From contig NZ_JAIVFR010000462.1 in assembly GCF_020829685.1 (NCBI RefSeq), positions 1-5,729 of the forward strand: a DNA stretch of 5,729 nucleotides, written 5' to 3'. The notes under the pieces were generated by a model. It did not search any database. It was given only the letters and a program-made list of their open reading frames with translations, and was not told the origin of the DNA. This DNA is from Nostoc sp. CHAB 5715. Lineage in GTDB: Bacteria; Cyanobacteriota; Cyanobacteriia; Cyanobacteriales; Nostocaceae. Shown here piece by piece: positions 1 through 5,477 of this stretch (its first letter is position 1; each line of letters starts with the position of its first letter). The translations under genes were made by a program, and so were the position numbers.

Positions 1-129
1 TCGGCATTTTATTGGGAACAGCGTGATAAACCTTTCCAAGTCGTCTTTCGTCAAGTTGAATTTCCTTGGACATTTTTAGATTGGCGAGAATTATCATACA
101 AAGAACAGCAAGCGCGATTAGAGGAGTAC
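1..129 (+). pseudogene. NRPS condensation-domain fragment (cut at both ends)
   Basis: Frame 1 reads from the window edge with the pattern of an LCL-type condensation domain of a nonribosomal peptide synthetase: TAF-like 'SAFYWEQRDKPFQVV', then 'FPWTFLDWRELS' and 'EQQARLEEY'. In this family that stretch lies between the first core motifs and the HHxxxDG active site, where one expects W-E, a P-x-Q-V-V, P-W, D-W-R and an E-Q-x-x-x-L-E helix in this order. The next expected residues (an acidic or D-R-x-x-x-F-D stretch leading to the HHxxxDG motif) are absent. From about base 124-130 the DNA instead encodes GMC oxidoreductase in frame 3, and frame 1 runs to a TAG at 277-279 without condensation similarity. 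The catalytic histidines are not present. The fragment cannot function as seen. The family call rests on remembered family patterns, not on a search. Confidence 0.72.
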
Positions 130-342
130 CAAATCCTAAATACGATCATGGTAACCGCTTTGTTGCCGACGGAGTTACCAGTGTCCATCCTGTTCAGTAT
201 GGGGAACGTTGCCAAGGAAATGCTAACTGTGTTCCCATCTGTCCGGTTCAAGCGAAATATGATGCTCGCAGAACTTTAGCTAAAGCCTTTGAAACCGGTC
301 GAGTTCATGTACTCTACCAAGCAGTGGCTTATCGGGTAGAAT

Positions 343-350
343 GCGATCGC
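343..350. repeat. HIP1 octamer GCGATCGC
   Basis: A perfect GCGATCGC palindrome sits inside the GMC gene. This octamer is strongly over-represented in many cyanobacterial genomes and supports a cyanobacterial origin. Only one full copy is present; CGATCG cores occur near 2885, 3030 and 5610. Confidence 0.8.
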
Positions 351-1262
351 GAAAATGGTCGCGTCACTGCCATTCACTATAAGCGTTATGAGAACCCCAA
401 TTCTAGTGAGTACACTACAGGAACCGCTAGAGGAACATTATTTGTCTTAGCGACTAATGCCGTTGAAAACGCTCGGCTATTGCTCGGTTCTGATTTGCCT
501 AACACCAGTGGAATGATAGGGCGGCATTTAATGGATCACCCTTTCACCTTAGCTTGGGCTTTGATGCCTGAAGTGACTGGCACTATGCGAGGGCCTCTTG
601 TTACATCAGGAATCGGAACATTTCGTAAAGGCGATTTCCGTCAAAGACAATCCGCCTTCGCGGTAGATATTCATAATGATGGTTGGGGATGGGCAACCGG
701 ATCGCCCAAGGGTGAAGTGGAAGATGCAGTCGATAACAAACACAAATATGGACAAGAACTGCGCCAGACATTGATTAGTCGGATTTCAAGACAACTGCTG
801 CTGGCTTTCATGTGTGAATTACTCCCCGAGTACAGTAACCGAGTAACAATCGATCCGAGGCACAAGGATAAACTGGGTAATTATCGTCCCGTCATTAGCT
901 TTAACCTACCCGACTACAGTCGCAGAACCCTTGCCTACACGAGAAAAGTCTCTCGTGTAATCTTCGAGCGTTTAGGAGCGGAAGATTATACCAACTATGA
1001 TCCTAAAGACCCCGCCTATTTTGAATTTGAGGGTGAAGGTTACGTATACAAAGGCGGAAACCACTTTTCGGGAACTCATATCATGGGAACGACACCATTC
1101 GATTCAGTTGTTGATCGTCATCTGCGTTGTTGGGATCATCAAAATCTTTTTCTAGTTGGCGCAGGAAGTATGCCAACCATTGGTAGTTCAAATACAACAT
1201 TGACCATTGCCGCGCTGAGTTTTAGGCTTGCCGAGCAAATGCTTAAAGAATTAAATTCTCAT

Positions 1263-1322
1263 AATTTGCAAGTCAGTAATTTGCAAGTCAGTAATTTGCA
1301 AGCCAGTAATTTGCAAGCCAGG
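1263..1322 (+). repeat. Four 15-bp tandem repeats in the GMC 3' end
   Basis: The unit AATTTGCAAGTCAGT occurs four times head to tail at 1263-1277, 1278-1292, 1293-1307 and 1308-1322. The first two copies are identical. The last two carry C for T (AAGCC), and the final base of the fourth copy is G. The unit is a multiple of three, so it adds the pentapeptide NLQVS or NLQAS without shifting the frame, extending the protein past the normal GMC C-terminus. The array abuts the TA end of the MITE at 1323. Slipped-strand expansion is the simplest origin. Confidence 0.95.
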
Positions 1323-1450
1323 TAGGGCGTGTCATCAATTAAAATTACGCTCCATCAGGGAAAGGCTTTGGGCAGTTTTAATCCAAAACTTCATGAGGGC
1401 TGAAATTCAGCCCTAGATGGAGTTCTACGGCTATTTGATCATACGCCCTA
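1323..1450. mobile_element. MITE-like palindromic element with TA ends
   Basis: The left end TAGGGCGTGTCATCAATTA (1323-1341) matches the reverse complement of the right end (1432-1450) at 16 of 19 positions, including TAGGGCGT perfectly. The inner arms pair again: CTCCATCAGGG (1350-1360) against CCCTAGATGGAG (1411-1422). The whole unit can therefore fold into one imperfect long hairpin. TA lies at both outer ends, as expected for a TA target duplication. Excluding one TA pair the element is about 124-126 bp and has no transposase gene, which fits a non-autonomous miniature inverted-repeat element mobilised in trans, perhaps by an IS630/Tc1-mariner or IS5-type transposase. That family assignment is a guess. 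The insertion supplies the TAG stop of the GMC frame at 1323-1325, although the inferred empty site (TA followed by GTACCC) would also give TAG. Confidence 0.75.
1396..1414. repeat. Perfect 19-bp palindrome inside the MITE
   Basis: AGGGCTGAAATTCAGCCCT is a perfect inverted repeat with 9-bp arms around a single central A. In RNA it could form a 7-bp stem with an AAAUU loop. No T-run follows, so it is not a classical terminator. It may be an internal part of the mobile element or a leftover of a nested insertion. Confidence 0.8.
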
Positions 1451-1491
1451 GTACCCCTTACACAGTCGAAAAAACATTGCGAGTAGACGTT

Positions 1492-2592
1492 ATGACTACA
1501 GTCTCCGATAGCTTAAAGTTGATTACAACGGTTGACCAATTGAAGTACTATCTCATACAGGCAATGAAGATAGAACATGCAACCATTCCCCCTTACATGA
1601 CAGCACTTTACTCCATTAAACCCGGAACGAATTTAGAAGCTTTCCATATTATCCGGGCGGTTGCTGTAGAAGAAATGCTACATCTAACTCTCGTGGCTAA
1701 TGTTTATAATGCGGTGGGAGGATCGTTTGAATCACCAGTCCTGAGGGCACCTGATTTTATTCCCAAATATCCTAGCTATCTGCCTACAGGATCTACAGAT
1801 TTTAAAGTAGGTTTAAGCAAGTTTTCCAAAGAGACTATAGAGACCTTTCGTCAGATTGAACGGTCTCAACACGTTCCAGAAAGTATGCCATTAGTTGCAT
1901 CTCGAAGCTTAGAAGAACGTTTTTTGGAAGTTATAGGCTTCGATCCGACCAAGACTTTCTACAGCATTGGCTTATTTTATGCAGAGATCATTCGTGGTCT
2001 GAATGCACTCTATAAAGAGAAGGGGACCGATCTATTTTGTGGCGATCCTAAGCGACAAATTACCCCGGAATACTACTATAACGGTGGTGGAGACATCATC
2101 CCAGTGACCGATCTGCGTTCAGCCATACGAGCCTTAAAAGTGATTCAAGATCAGGGTGAGGGGTCAAGAAGCGAAACGATCTATGATGCAGAACGAGAAC
2201 TAGCCCATGACTATCGTTTTCAGCAAATACTATTAGGCAAATATTATCTGATCGACAAGGATGATCCGACAAAATCTGATAAGCCCAATCAGCCTACAGG
2301 TGATTCGTTTACCGTAGATTGGGACGCAGTTTATCCGATTAAGGATAATGCCAAACTGAGTGATTATCCCGAAGGATCAGAAGTGCGTACAGCAGCCTTA
2401 GAGTTTCAGTCCGCCTATAGTGACTTCTTAACCAAGATTGAATACGCTTTTAATGGACATCCTGAGCATTTGATTCCCGCAGTTGGGGGAATGTTCCGCC
2501 TTAAAGAACAGGCTAATAGTTTAATGCGTAACCCTATTCCAAGCAGTCCAGGAGTTAATGCGGCTCCTCTTTTTCGGTTAGACCAGCCTTAG
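1492..2592 (+). CDS. Ferritin-like protein of the VioB/RebD-type domain family
   Basis: This is a 366-residue protein with a ferritin-like four-helix domain of the kind found at the end of VioB/RebD (iminophenyl-pyruvate dimer synthase) and in many stand-alone bacterial proteins. Numbered from the ATG at 1492, helix one has QAMKIEHATIPPY with Glu28, and helix two has VAVEEMLHL with Glu60, Glu61 and His64 (ExxH). The second half has FYAEIIRGL with Glu165, then the typical IQDQGEGS stretch, and ERELAHDYRF with Glu236 and His239. The paired Glu and ExxH sites suggest a di-metal centre, so an oxidase or oxygenase role is plausible, but the substrate is unknown. I chose ATG 1492 because the family-like sequence begins just after it. 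The longer reading from ATG 1417 takes its first residues from the mobile element and has no ribosome binding site. It lies between the GMC gene and its small subunit, which suggests joint function or assembly. The last roughly 90 residues have no motif I recognise. Confidence 0.85.
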   Translation: MTTVSDSLKLITTVDQLKYYLIQAMKIEHATIPPYMTALYSIKPGTNLEAFHIIRAVAVEEMLHLTLVANVYNAVGGSFESPVLRAPDFIPKYPSYLPTGSTDFKVGLSKFSKETIETFRQIERSQHVPESMPLVASRSLEERFLEVIGFDPTKTFYSIGLFYAEIIRGLNALYKEKGTDLFCGDPKRQITPEYYYNGGGDIIPVTDLRSAIRALKVIQDQGEGSRSETIYDAERELAHDYRFQQILLGKYYLIDKDDPTKSDKPNQPTGDSFTVDWDAVYPIKDNAKLSDYPEGSEVRTAALEFQSAYSDFLTKIEYAFNGHPEHLIPAVGGMFRLKEQANSLMRNPIPSSPGVNAAPLFRLDQP

Positions 2593-2624
2593 ATAACTTT
2601 GACTTGCGGATCTAAACTTTTTGT

Positions 2625-2629
2625 GGAGG
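2625..2629 (+). promoter_or_regulatory. Ribosome binding site GGAGG
   Basis: A strong Shine-Dalgarno GGAGG lies 10 bases before the ATG at 2640, in the 47-base gap after the ferritin-like gene. It fixes the start of the small-subunit gene and fits translation from a shared message. Confidence 0.75.
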
Positions 2630-2639
2630 TAAATAACTG

Positions 2640-3116
2640 ATGGATATTAATGCACCTGAGTTTATCGAGTATTTCCTCAATCTCTCAGTCGTCCTTACAG
2701 GTTTTTCCAAGTTTCACTTGCAGGGAACAGGCGTTGCTACTCTTTATTTTGAAACCATTCGGGACATCATTGGTGAAGATATCTTTGGAGAACTGTTAAC
2801 AACTTTTCATCAGTTGGAGCTTGAAAAAAAAGAAAAAAAGCACGAATCAATCATACAAATTCTGGCGTCTGAAAAATTTGGCCCGATCGCCCGCAATATC
2901 ATCAAGGTTTGGTATATGGCCACCTGGTATGCACTGCCACAATCCTGGCGGGATGTTTTTGGAACCAAAGAAAAGGATGGAACCTTTATTATCAGTCCCC
3001 ACGCCTATCCAGAAGGACTTTTATGGACTGCGATCGGTGTTAACCCACCTGGCGCGAAAGGCCAGGGATACGGAACTTGGAGCGAACCCCCTTTAGTCAG
3101 CCTTACTAAAAGCTAA
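2640..3116 (+). CDS. Small subunit-like protein of FAD sugar/polyol dehydrogenase
   Basis: This 158-residue protein resembles the FAD-sorbitol dehydrogenase small-subunit family, which partners GMC-type large subunits and helps their folding, export or electron transfer. Supporting features are an N-terminal FLNLSVVLTGFSKFHL helix (about 12-27), a central charged helix (about 55-70), the RNIIKVWYMATWY segment (85-97) and a C-terminal tail HAYPEGLLWTAIGV followed by PPGAKGQGYGTWSEPP (about 121-151). In the family, a W-Y motif and a Y-x-x-x-L-x-W then G-x-W-x-x-P end are typical. No Tat or Sec signal is visible, whereas many family members carry one. It sits downstream of the GMC gene with only the ferritin-like gene between, the expected location for a partner subunit. 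The codons for KKEKK form two long A-runs (2824-2839). The family call is by pattern, so moderately sure. Confidence 0.72.
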   Translation: MDINAPEFIEYFLNLSVVLTGFSKFHLQGTGVATLYFETIRDIIGEDIFGELLTTFHQLELEKKEKKHESIIQILASEKFGPIARNIIKVWYMATWYALPQSWRDVFGTKEKDGTFIISPHAYPEGLLWTAIGVNPPGAKGQGYGTWSEPPLVSLTKS

Positions 3117-3229
3117 CATCCTTTCTGGGTAGGGTTAACGATGTTTAGCTTCGCCTCACTCAACCTCTAAAAAAAGACCCATCTTTGATCCTGACAAAAT
3201 TGCAAAAATTTCTAGTTTTAAGACAAAAC

Positions 3230-3898
3230 ATGAGTATTACATCTTGGTTTCGTAAACTCTCTGCCATTGCCCTCTCGATTTTCCTTAGCTTAACGATCTT
3301 TACTTTGCCCGCTAACGCTTTCGTTGCGACAGATTACCAAAGGTTGCTTGTGACAAACGCCTGTGCTAATTGTGATCTATCGGAAGTGGATCTATCGAAC
3401 AAAGATTTATATGGCAGCGCACTCGGTGGGGCAAATCTATCCAAAGCAAATCTCTCTGGTGCCCTACTCAATGATGCAAAGCTTCAAGGAGCTAATTTAA
3501 CCGGAGCCAATCTATCGGGAGCTATCCTGATGGGAATCACCTTGTCGGATGCTAACCTAACAGGGGCTAATCTTTCTCAGGCAGATTTGTATAATGCCCT
3601 CATGAGTAAGGCAACGTTGTTAAACGCGGATTTAACCGATGCAGATTTAACAGAGGCCATTATCTCTGATGCAGATTTGTCTAATGCTTCGGGGAAAAAT
3701 GCAAAGCTAAAAGGAGCAATTCTTTCTCGAGCCAATTTATCGAGTGCAGATTTTTCCAGTAGCTACATGAGAAATACAAGGTTATCAGATGCCGTTCTTA
3801 AGGGAACTAAGTTCTATGGAACCGATTTGGCTAATTCGCTTATGCCTGACGGGACTACTTATAACGGAGATGTTGCAAAGTTTGGGGCTAATCAGTGA
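3230..3898 (+). CDS. Exported pentapeptide-repeat protein
   Basis: This encodes 222 residues from the ATG at 3230. An N-terminal Sec signal peptide is clear: basic WFRK, a hydrophobic core LSAIALSIFLSLTIF and cleavage after LPANA (about residue 30). The mature part begins with a short segment carrying CANC (Cys45, Cys48). It continues as about 30 tandem pentapeptides of the A(D/N)LxX type (about 49-200), for example GANLSKANLSGA and NADLTDADLTEA. Such repeats fold into a right-handed quadrilateral beta helix. Proteins of this layout, with a signal peptide and a CxxC just before the repeats, are common in cyanobacteria and are expected in the thylakoid lumen or periplasm; their role is mostly unknown. 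The frame is open back to a TTG at 3185, but the signal peptide fits the ATG. It starts 113 bases after the small-subunit gene, so it may be cotranscribed or independent. No catalytic motif is seen. Confidence 0.9.
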   Translation: MSITSWFRKLSAIALSIFLSLTIFTLPANAFVATDYQRLLVTNACANCDLSEVDLSNKDLYGSALGGANLSKANLSGALLNDAKLQGANLTGANLSGAILMGITLSDANLTGANLSQADLYNALMSKATLLNADLTDADLTEAIISDADLSNASGKNAKLKGAILSRANLSSADFSSSYMRNTRLSDAVLKGTKFYGTDLANSLMPDGTTYNGDVAKFGANQ

Positions 3899-3905
3899 GA
3901 CCTGA

Positions 3906-4057
3906 ATCCTTACGGGTAATCTTGATGACGAGGCCGAAGAATATTTGAACACGCATCCTCGAAAAGGTATTTTAATACATCGTTTTGAGCATTCTATTCG
4001 TCACCAACTCTTGTCCGTGTACTGAAAGAAGAATTTCAGGAACTCCAATATGCATAG
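3906..4057 (+). pseudogene. Possible decayed coding remnant, unrecognised
   Basis: Between a stop at 3903-3905 and a TGA at 4023-4025, frame 3 reads a protein-like stretch without a start codon (LDDEAEEYLNTHPRKGILIH, then RFEHSIRHQ). Shifting frame near 4005-4015 extends it as LVRVLKEEFQELQYA to TAG at 4055-4057. The composition, with acidic helix-like residues and no odd repeats, looks like a gene end that suffered a frameshift and lost its 5' part. I do not recognise a family. It could equally be chance reading in a non-coding gap. Confidence 0.25.
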
Positions 4058-4075
4058 CATTCACAAATGTCTATA

Positions 4076-4096
4076 GTCTGTGAAGGTTGCACAGAC
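4076..4096. repeat. Inverted repeat, 7-bp stem
   Basis: GTCTGTG (4076-4082) and CACAGAC (4090-4096) are perfect reverse complements around the loop AAGGTTG. No T-run follows. It is the first of three stem-loops in the gap between the pentapeptide-repeat and IolE-like genes. Confidence 0.7.
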
Positions 4097-4118
4097 AATA
4101 ATGAATTTGTCACTTAGA

Positions 4119-4160
4119 GCGGTGCTGGCACTTTAAATTTGGAAAAAAGTTGCACACCGC
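4119..4160. repeat. Long imperfect hairpin in the intergenic region
   Basis: GCGGTG (4119-4124) pairs with CACCGC (4155-4160). Pairing continues inward, TG, CA and CTTT on the left against AAAG, TG and CA on the right, with a few single-base bulges, leaving an A/T-rich loop of about ten bases. It could be an RNA structural element or the folded remnant of a small palindromic repeat. It lacks a terminator T-run. Confidence 0.55.
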
Positions 4161-4168
4161 ATTAAGTT

Positions 4169-4215
4169 CATTGCAATGGTTAGCAATGAGTTTTATTTAT
4201 TTTTGACTCATTGCT
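4169..4215. repeat. ATTGC-rich inverted repeats upstream of the IolE-like gene
   Basis: The 10-bp palindrome CATTGCAATG (4169-4178) is followed by AGCAATGAGT (4182-4191), which is the exact reverse complement of ACTCATTGCT (4206-4215), with a T-rich 14-base loop. The same CATTGC/GCAATG core therefore occurs four times in 47 bases. This is the arrangement of a dimeric regulator operator or of an RNA hairpin in the leader. It ends 55 bases before the start codon at 4271. In the direction of the pentapeptide gene, the T-rich loop is not placed as in an intrinsic terminator. Confidence 0.5.
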
Positions 4216-4270
4216 GATTGTTTGAGAGTTCTACTTTTATAACCAATCAAAGATTAGGAATCACTAAGTC

Positions 4271-5392
4271 ATGTTTGCAAAGAATCAGCGCAAGATGAAT
4301 AAATCATCAGTTTTCTACAAAATCAAAGGGATTAGTAGTTTATTTGCCCTATTATTTATCTTTATTTTGGTGGGGATAACTAGCTTAACGCTTCCCGCAA
4401 CTGCTGCTCCAAGTGGAAACAATTCTGTTTTGGTGTCTCTGGTTTCCCCTTCATCTACTAAACCTGCGATATTAGAGCCAACATTTGATCGCACAAAAGT
4501 CAATTTGGGCATTACGCCGACTGGTTGGAGTAATAGTGATGATCTTACTATTGATCTCATACCTCCTATCCCTTTCCAGCAGATTTTAAGTGAAACGGCA
4601 CTATCTGGCTTCCAAGGTTCGCAAATGTCACCTAAATATCCGAAAGATATGAAGGTTTTAAAAAGAGAGTTAAAACTTCGTAACTTGAGAATTTCTGAAC
4701 CTTGGGTGGGAACTCTATTCACTGAAAAAGGAAAGGAAGATGAAACCTTTCAAGAATTCGATAAACAAGTAGCCTTCATGAAGGAGATGAAAGGCAAAAA
4801 TATTGTGGTTGCTGAATTGGGTGGTGCTGTTCATCAGAAGAAATGCGTAGACCCTCTAGTTAACAGGCCACATTTTACTGACGAGCAATGGTCGGATTTA
4901 GTGAATGGGCTGAACACACTCGGTTCAATTGCAAAAGAAAACGGTATGCAGTTGGTCTATCATCCCCATATTGGTACGGGAGTAGAAAACTCTACTGATA
5001 TTGATCGGTTGATGAACGGTACTGATCCCAAAAATGTTAAGCTGCTTCTCGATACTGGTCATTTGTACTACGCAGGAGTTGATCCTCTGACAGTAACTAA
5101 AAAATATTCTAATCGGATCAAACACGTTCATCTGAAAAATATTCGTCAGCCAGTTTTAGACGAATCAAAAAAAACTGGTCGTAGCTTTTTAGATTCCATC
5201 CGAGAAGGGATATTTACTGTTCCGGGAGATACTGCTGGCGCAATTGATTTTCAGCCAATTTTACAAGAGCTTGCTAAAGCTAACTATGAAGGCTGGCTGA
5301 TGGTGGAAGCAGAACAAGATCCTAATAAAGCTGAACCTTTGACATACGCGCTACTTGCTCGCAATTATCTACGCAAAGTGACTAGTTTGTAG
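4271..5392 (+). CDS. Exported IolE-like TIM-barrel protein (sugar isomerase/dehydratase family)
   Basis: This 373-residue protein starts at ATG 4271 with AGGA 11 bases upstream. Residues 1-45 form a signal peptide: basic start, KIKGISSLFALLFIFILVG and cleavage after LPATA. A linker of about 30 residues follows. From about residue 77 (VNLGITPTGWSN) it matches the xylose-isomerase-like TIM-barrel family closest to IolE, the inosose dehydratase of inositol catabolism, with LSETALSGFQGSQMSPKYP, VVAELGGAVHQ, FTDEQWSDLVNGLNTLGSIA, MQLVYHPHIGTGVE, VKLLLDTGHLYYAGVDPL, RIKHVHLKNIR, SFLDSIREGIFTVPGDTAGA and EGWLMVEAEQDPNKAEPLTYA. Candidate metal and catalytic residues are Glu182, His231/His233, Asp261, His264, His285/His287 and Glu346. 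Known IolE enzymes are cytosolic and dehydrate scyllo-inosose. A secreted copy with no other iol gene in view argues for a related keto-sugar or keto-cyclitol substrate outside the cytoplasm. The family is secure and the exact reaction is not. The SnoaL-like gene downstream may be in the same operon. Confidence 0.85.
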   Translation: MFAKNQRKMNKSSVFYKIKGISSLFALLFIFILVGITSLTLPATAAPSGNNSVLVSLVSPSSTKPAILEPTFDRTKVNLGITPTGWSNSDDLTIDLIPPIPFQQILSETALSGFQGSQMSPKYPKDMKVLKRELKLRNLRISEPWVGTLFTEKGKEDETFQEFDKQVAFMKEMKGKNIVVAELGGAVHQKKCVDPLVNRPHFTDEQWSDLVNGLNTLGSIAKENGMQLVYHPHIGTGVENSTDIDRLMNGTDPKNVKLLLDTGHLYYAGVDPLTVTKKYSNRIKHVHLKNIRQPVLDESKKTGRSFLDSIREGIFTVPGDTAGAIDFQPILQELAKANYEGWLMVEAEQDPNKAEPLTYALLARNYLRKVTSL

Positions 5393-5400
5393 CAAAAATA

Positions 5401-5438
5401 GAAACCCAGACCTCAACGAAGTAGCTCTGGGTAGTTTC
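5401..5438 (+). terminator. Stem-loop after the IolE-like gene, terminator or processing site
   Basis: GAAACCCAGA (5401-5410) pairs with TCTGGG(T) and, after a two-base AG bulge, TTTC (5426-5438), around a loop of 15 bases. It begins 8 bases after the stop codon. There is no clean T-run after the stem (it continues TCTCATC), so termination would be partial. It could instead stabilise the upstream message or modulate expression of the SnoaL-like gene 40 bases downstream. Confidence 0.45.
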
Positions 5439-5466
5439 TCTCATCAAAATCAACAGTTCTTCAACC

Positions 5467-5470
5467 GGAG
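5467..5470 (+). promoter_or_regulatory. Ribosome binding site GGAG
   Basis: GGAG lies 7 bases before the ATG at 5478, an ideal spacing. It supports this start for the gene that runs off the window. Confidence 0.7.
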
Positions 5471-5477
5471 TTTAACT

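Larger units (their letters stand above)
126..1325 (+). pseudogene. GMC-family FAD oxidoreductase, 5'-truncated
   Basis: This encodes the C-terminal two thirds of a GMC oxidoreductase of the type that oxidises sugars or polyols with FAD. Family similarity begins at VPNPKYDHG (126 onward). A cysteine-rich signature RCQGNANCVPICPVQAKY follows at about 207-260, typical of the bacterial gluconate/sorbitol/glucoside dehydrogenase branch. The C-terminal GMC domain is intact: NHFSGTHIMG with candidate catalytic histidine codons at 1062 and 1077, SVVDRHLRCWDHQNLFLVGAGSMPT, and SSNTTLT with the conserved Asn codon at 1191. Missing are the N-terminal Rossmann GxGxxG and the first FAD-binding segment, roughly 150-200 residues judged from usual family lengths of about 520-600. 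The frame is open back to a TTG at 66 with no convincing ribosome binding site; bases 66-125 encode condensation-domain DNA in the wrong frame. Stops at 24-29 close the frame upstream. The tail beyond EQMLKEL is made of short tandem repeats. As it stands it should not bind FAD, so I treat it as a remnant or the product of a misjoin. Confidence 0.85.
3899..4270. other. 372-base intergenic region
   Basis: This gap between the pentapeptide-repeat and IolE-like genes holds a possible decayed ORF in its first 160 bases, then three inverted repeats at 4076-4215. No tRNA fold or CRISPR repeat is visible. A promoter for the IolE-like gene is expected in its last 80 bases, but the only candidates (TTGACT at 4203 and TATAAC at 4238) are 29 bases apart, so I cannot define one. 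Confidence 0.6.

Noticed and set aside
66..125. TTG at 66 as the true start of the GMC gene
   Set aside because: The 60 bases encode condensation-domain sequence in another frame, there is no convincing ribosome binding site, and the resulting residues do not resemble GMC proteins.
1396..1414. Palindrome as intrinsic terminator of the GMC gene
   Set aside because: It has a strong stem but no T-run after it, and it lies within the mobile element rather than at a conserved gene end.
2821..3096. A 91-residue reading inside the small-subunit gene, other frame
   Set aside because: It is wholly inside a gene with clear family features, is rich in lysine from A-runs and has no recognisable domain.
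3121..3182. GGGT/ACCC pairing after the small-subunit gene as a terminator
   Set aside because: The arms are only 4-5 bases and about 50 bases apart, interrupted by unpaired sequence, so the fold is not convincing.
3191..3218. CTGACA and TAGTTT as a promoter of the pentapeptide-repeat gene
   Set aside because: The spacing is acceptable, but transcription would begin almost at the start codon, leaving no room for a leader, and TAGTTT is a poor -10 box.
3185..3229. Upstream TTG start of the pentapeptide-repeat gene
   Set aside because: It would place 15 residues before a normal signal peptide; the ATG at 3230 gives the standard leader layout.
4203..4243. TTGACT and TATAAC as a sigma-70 promoter
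   Set aside because: The two hexamers are separated by 29 bases, far from the usual 16-18, and TTGACT overlaps the hairpin arm.
4315..4722. Open reading on the minus strand across the IolE-like gene
   Set aside because: It lies antisense to a well-supported coding region, has no domain pattern, and the other minus-strand readings (51-251, 671-865, 4925-5131, 5472-5657) are likewise shadows.
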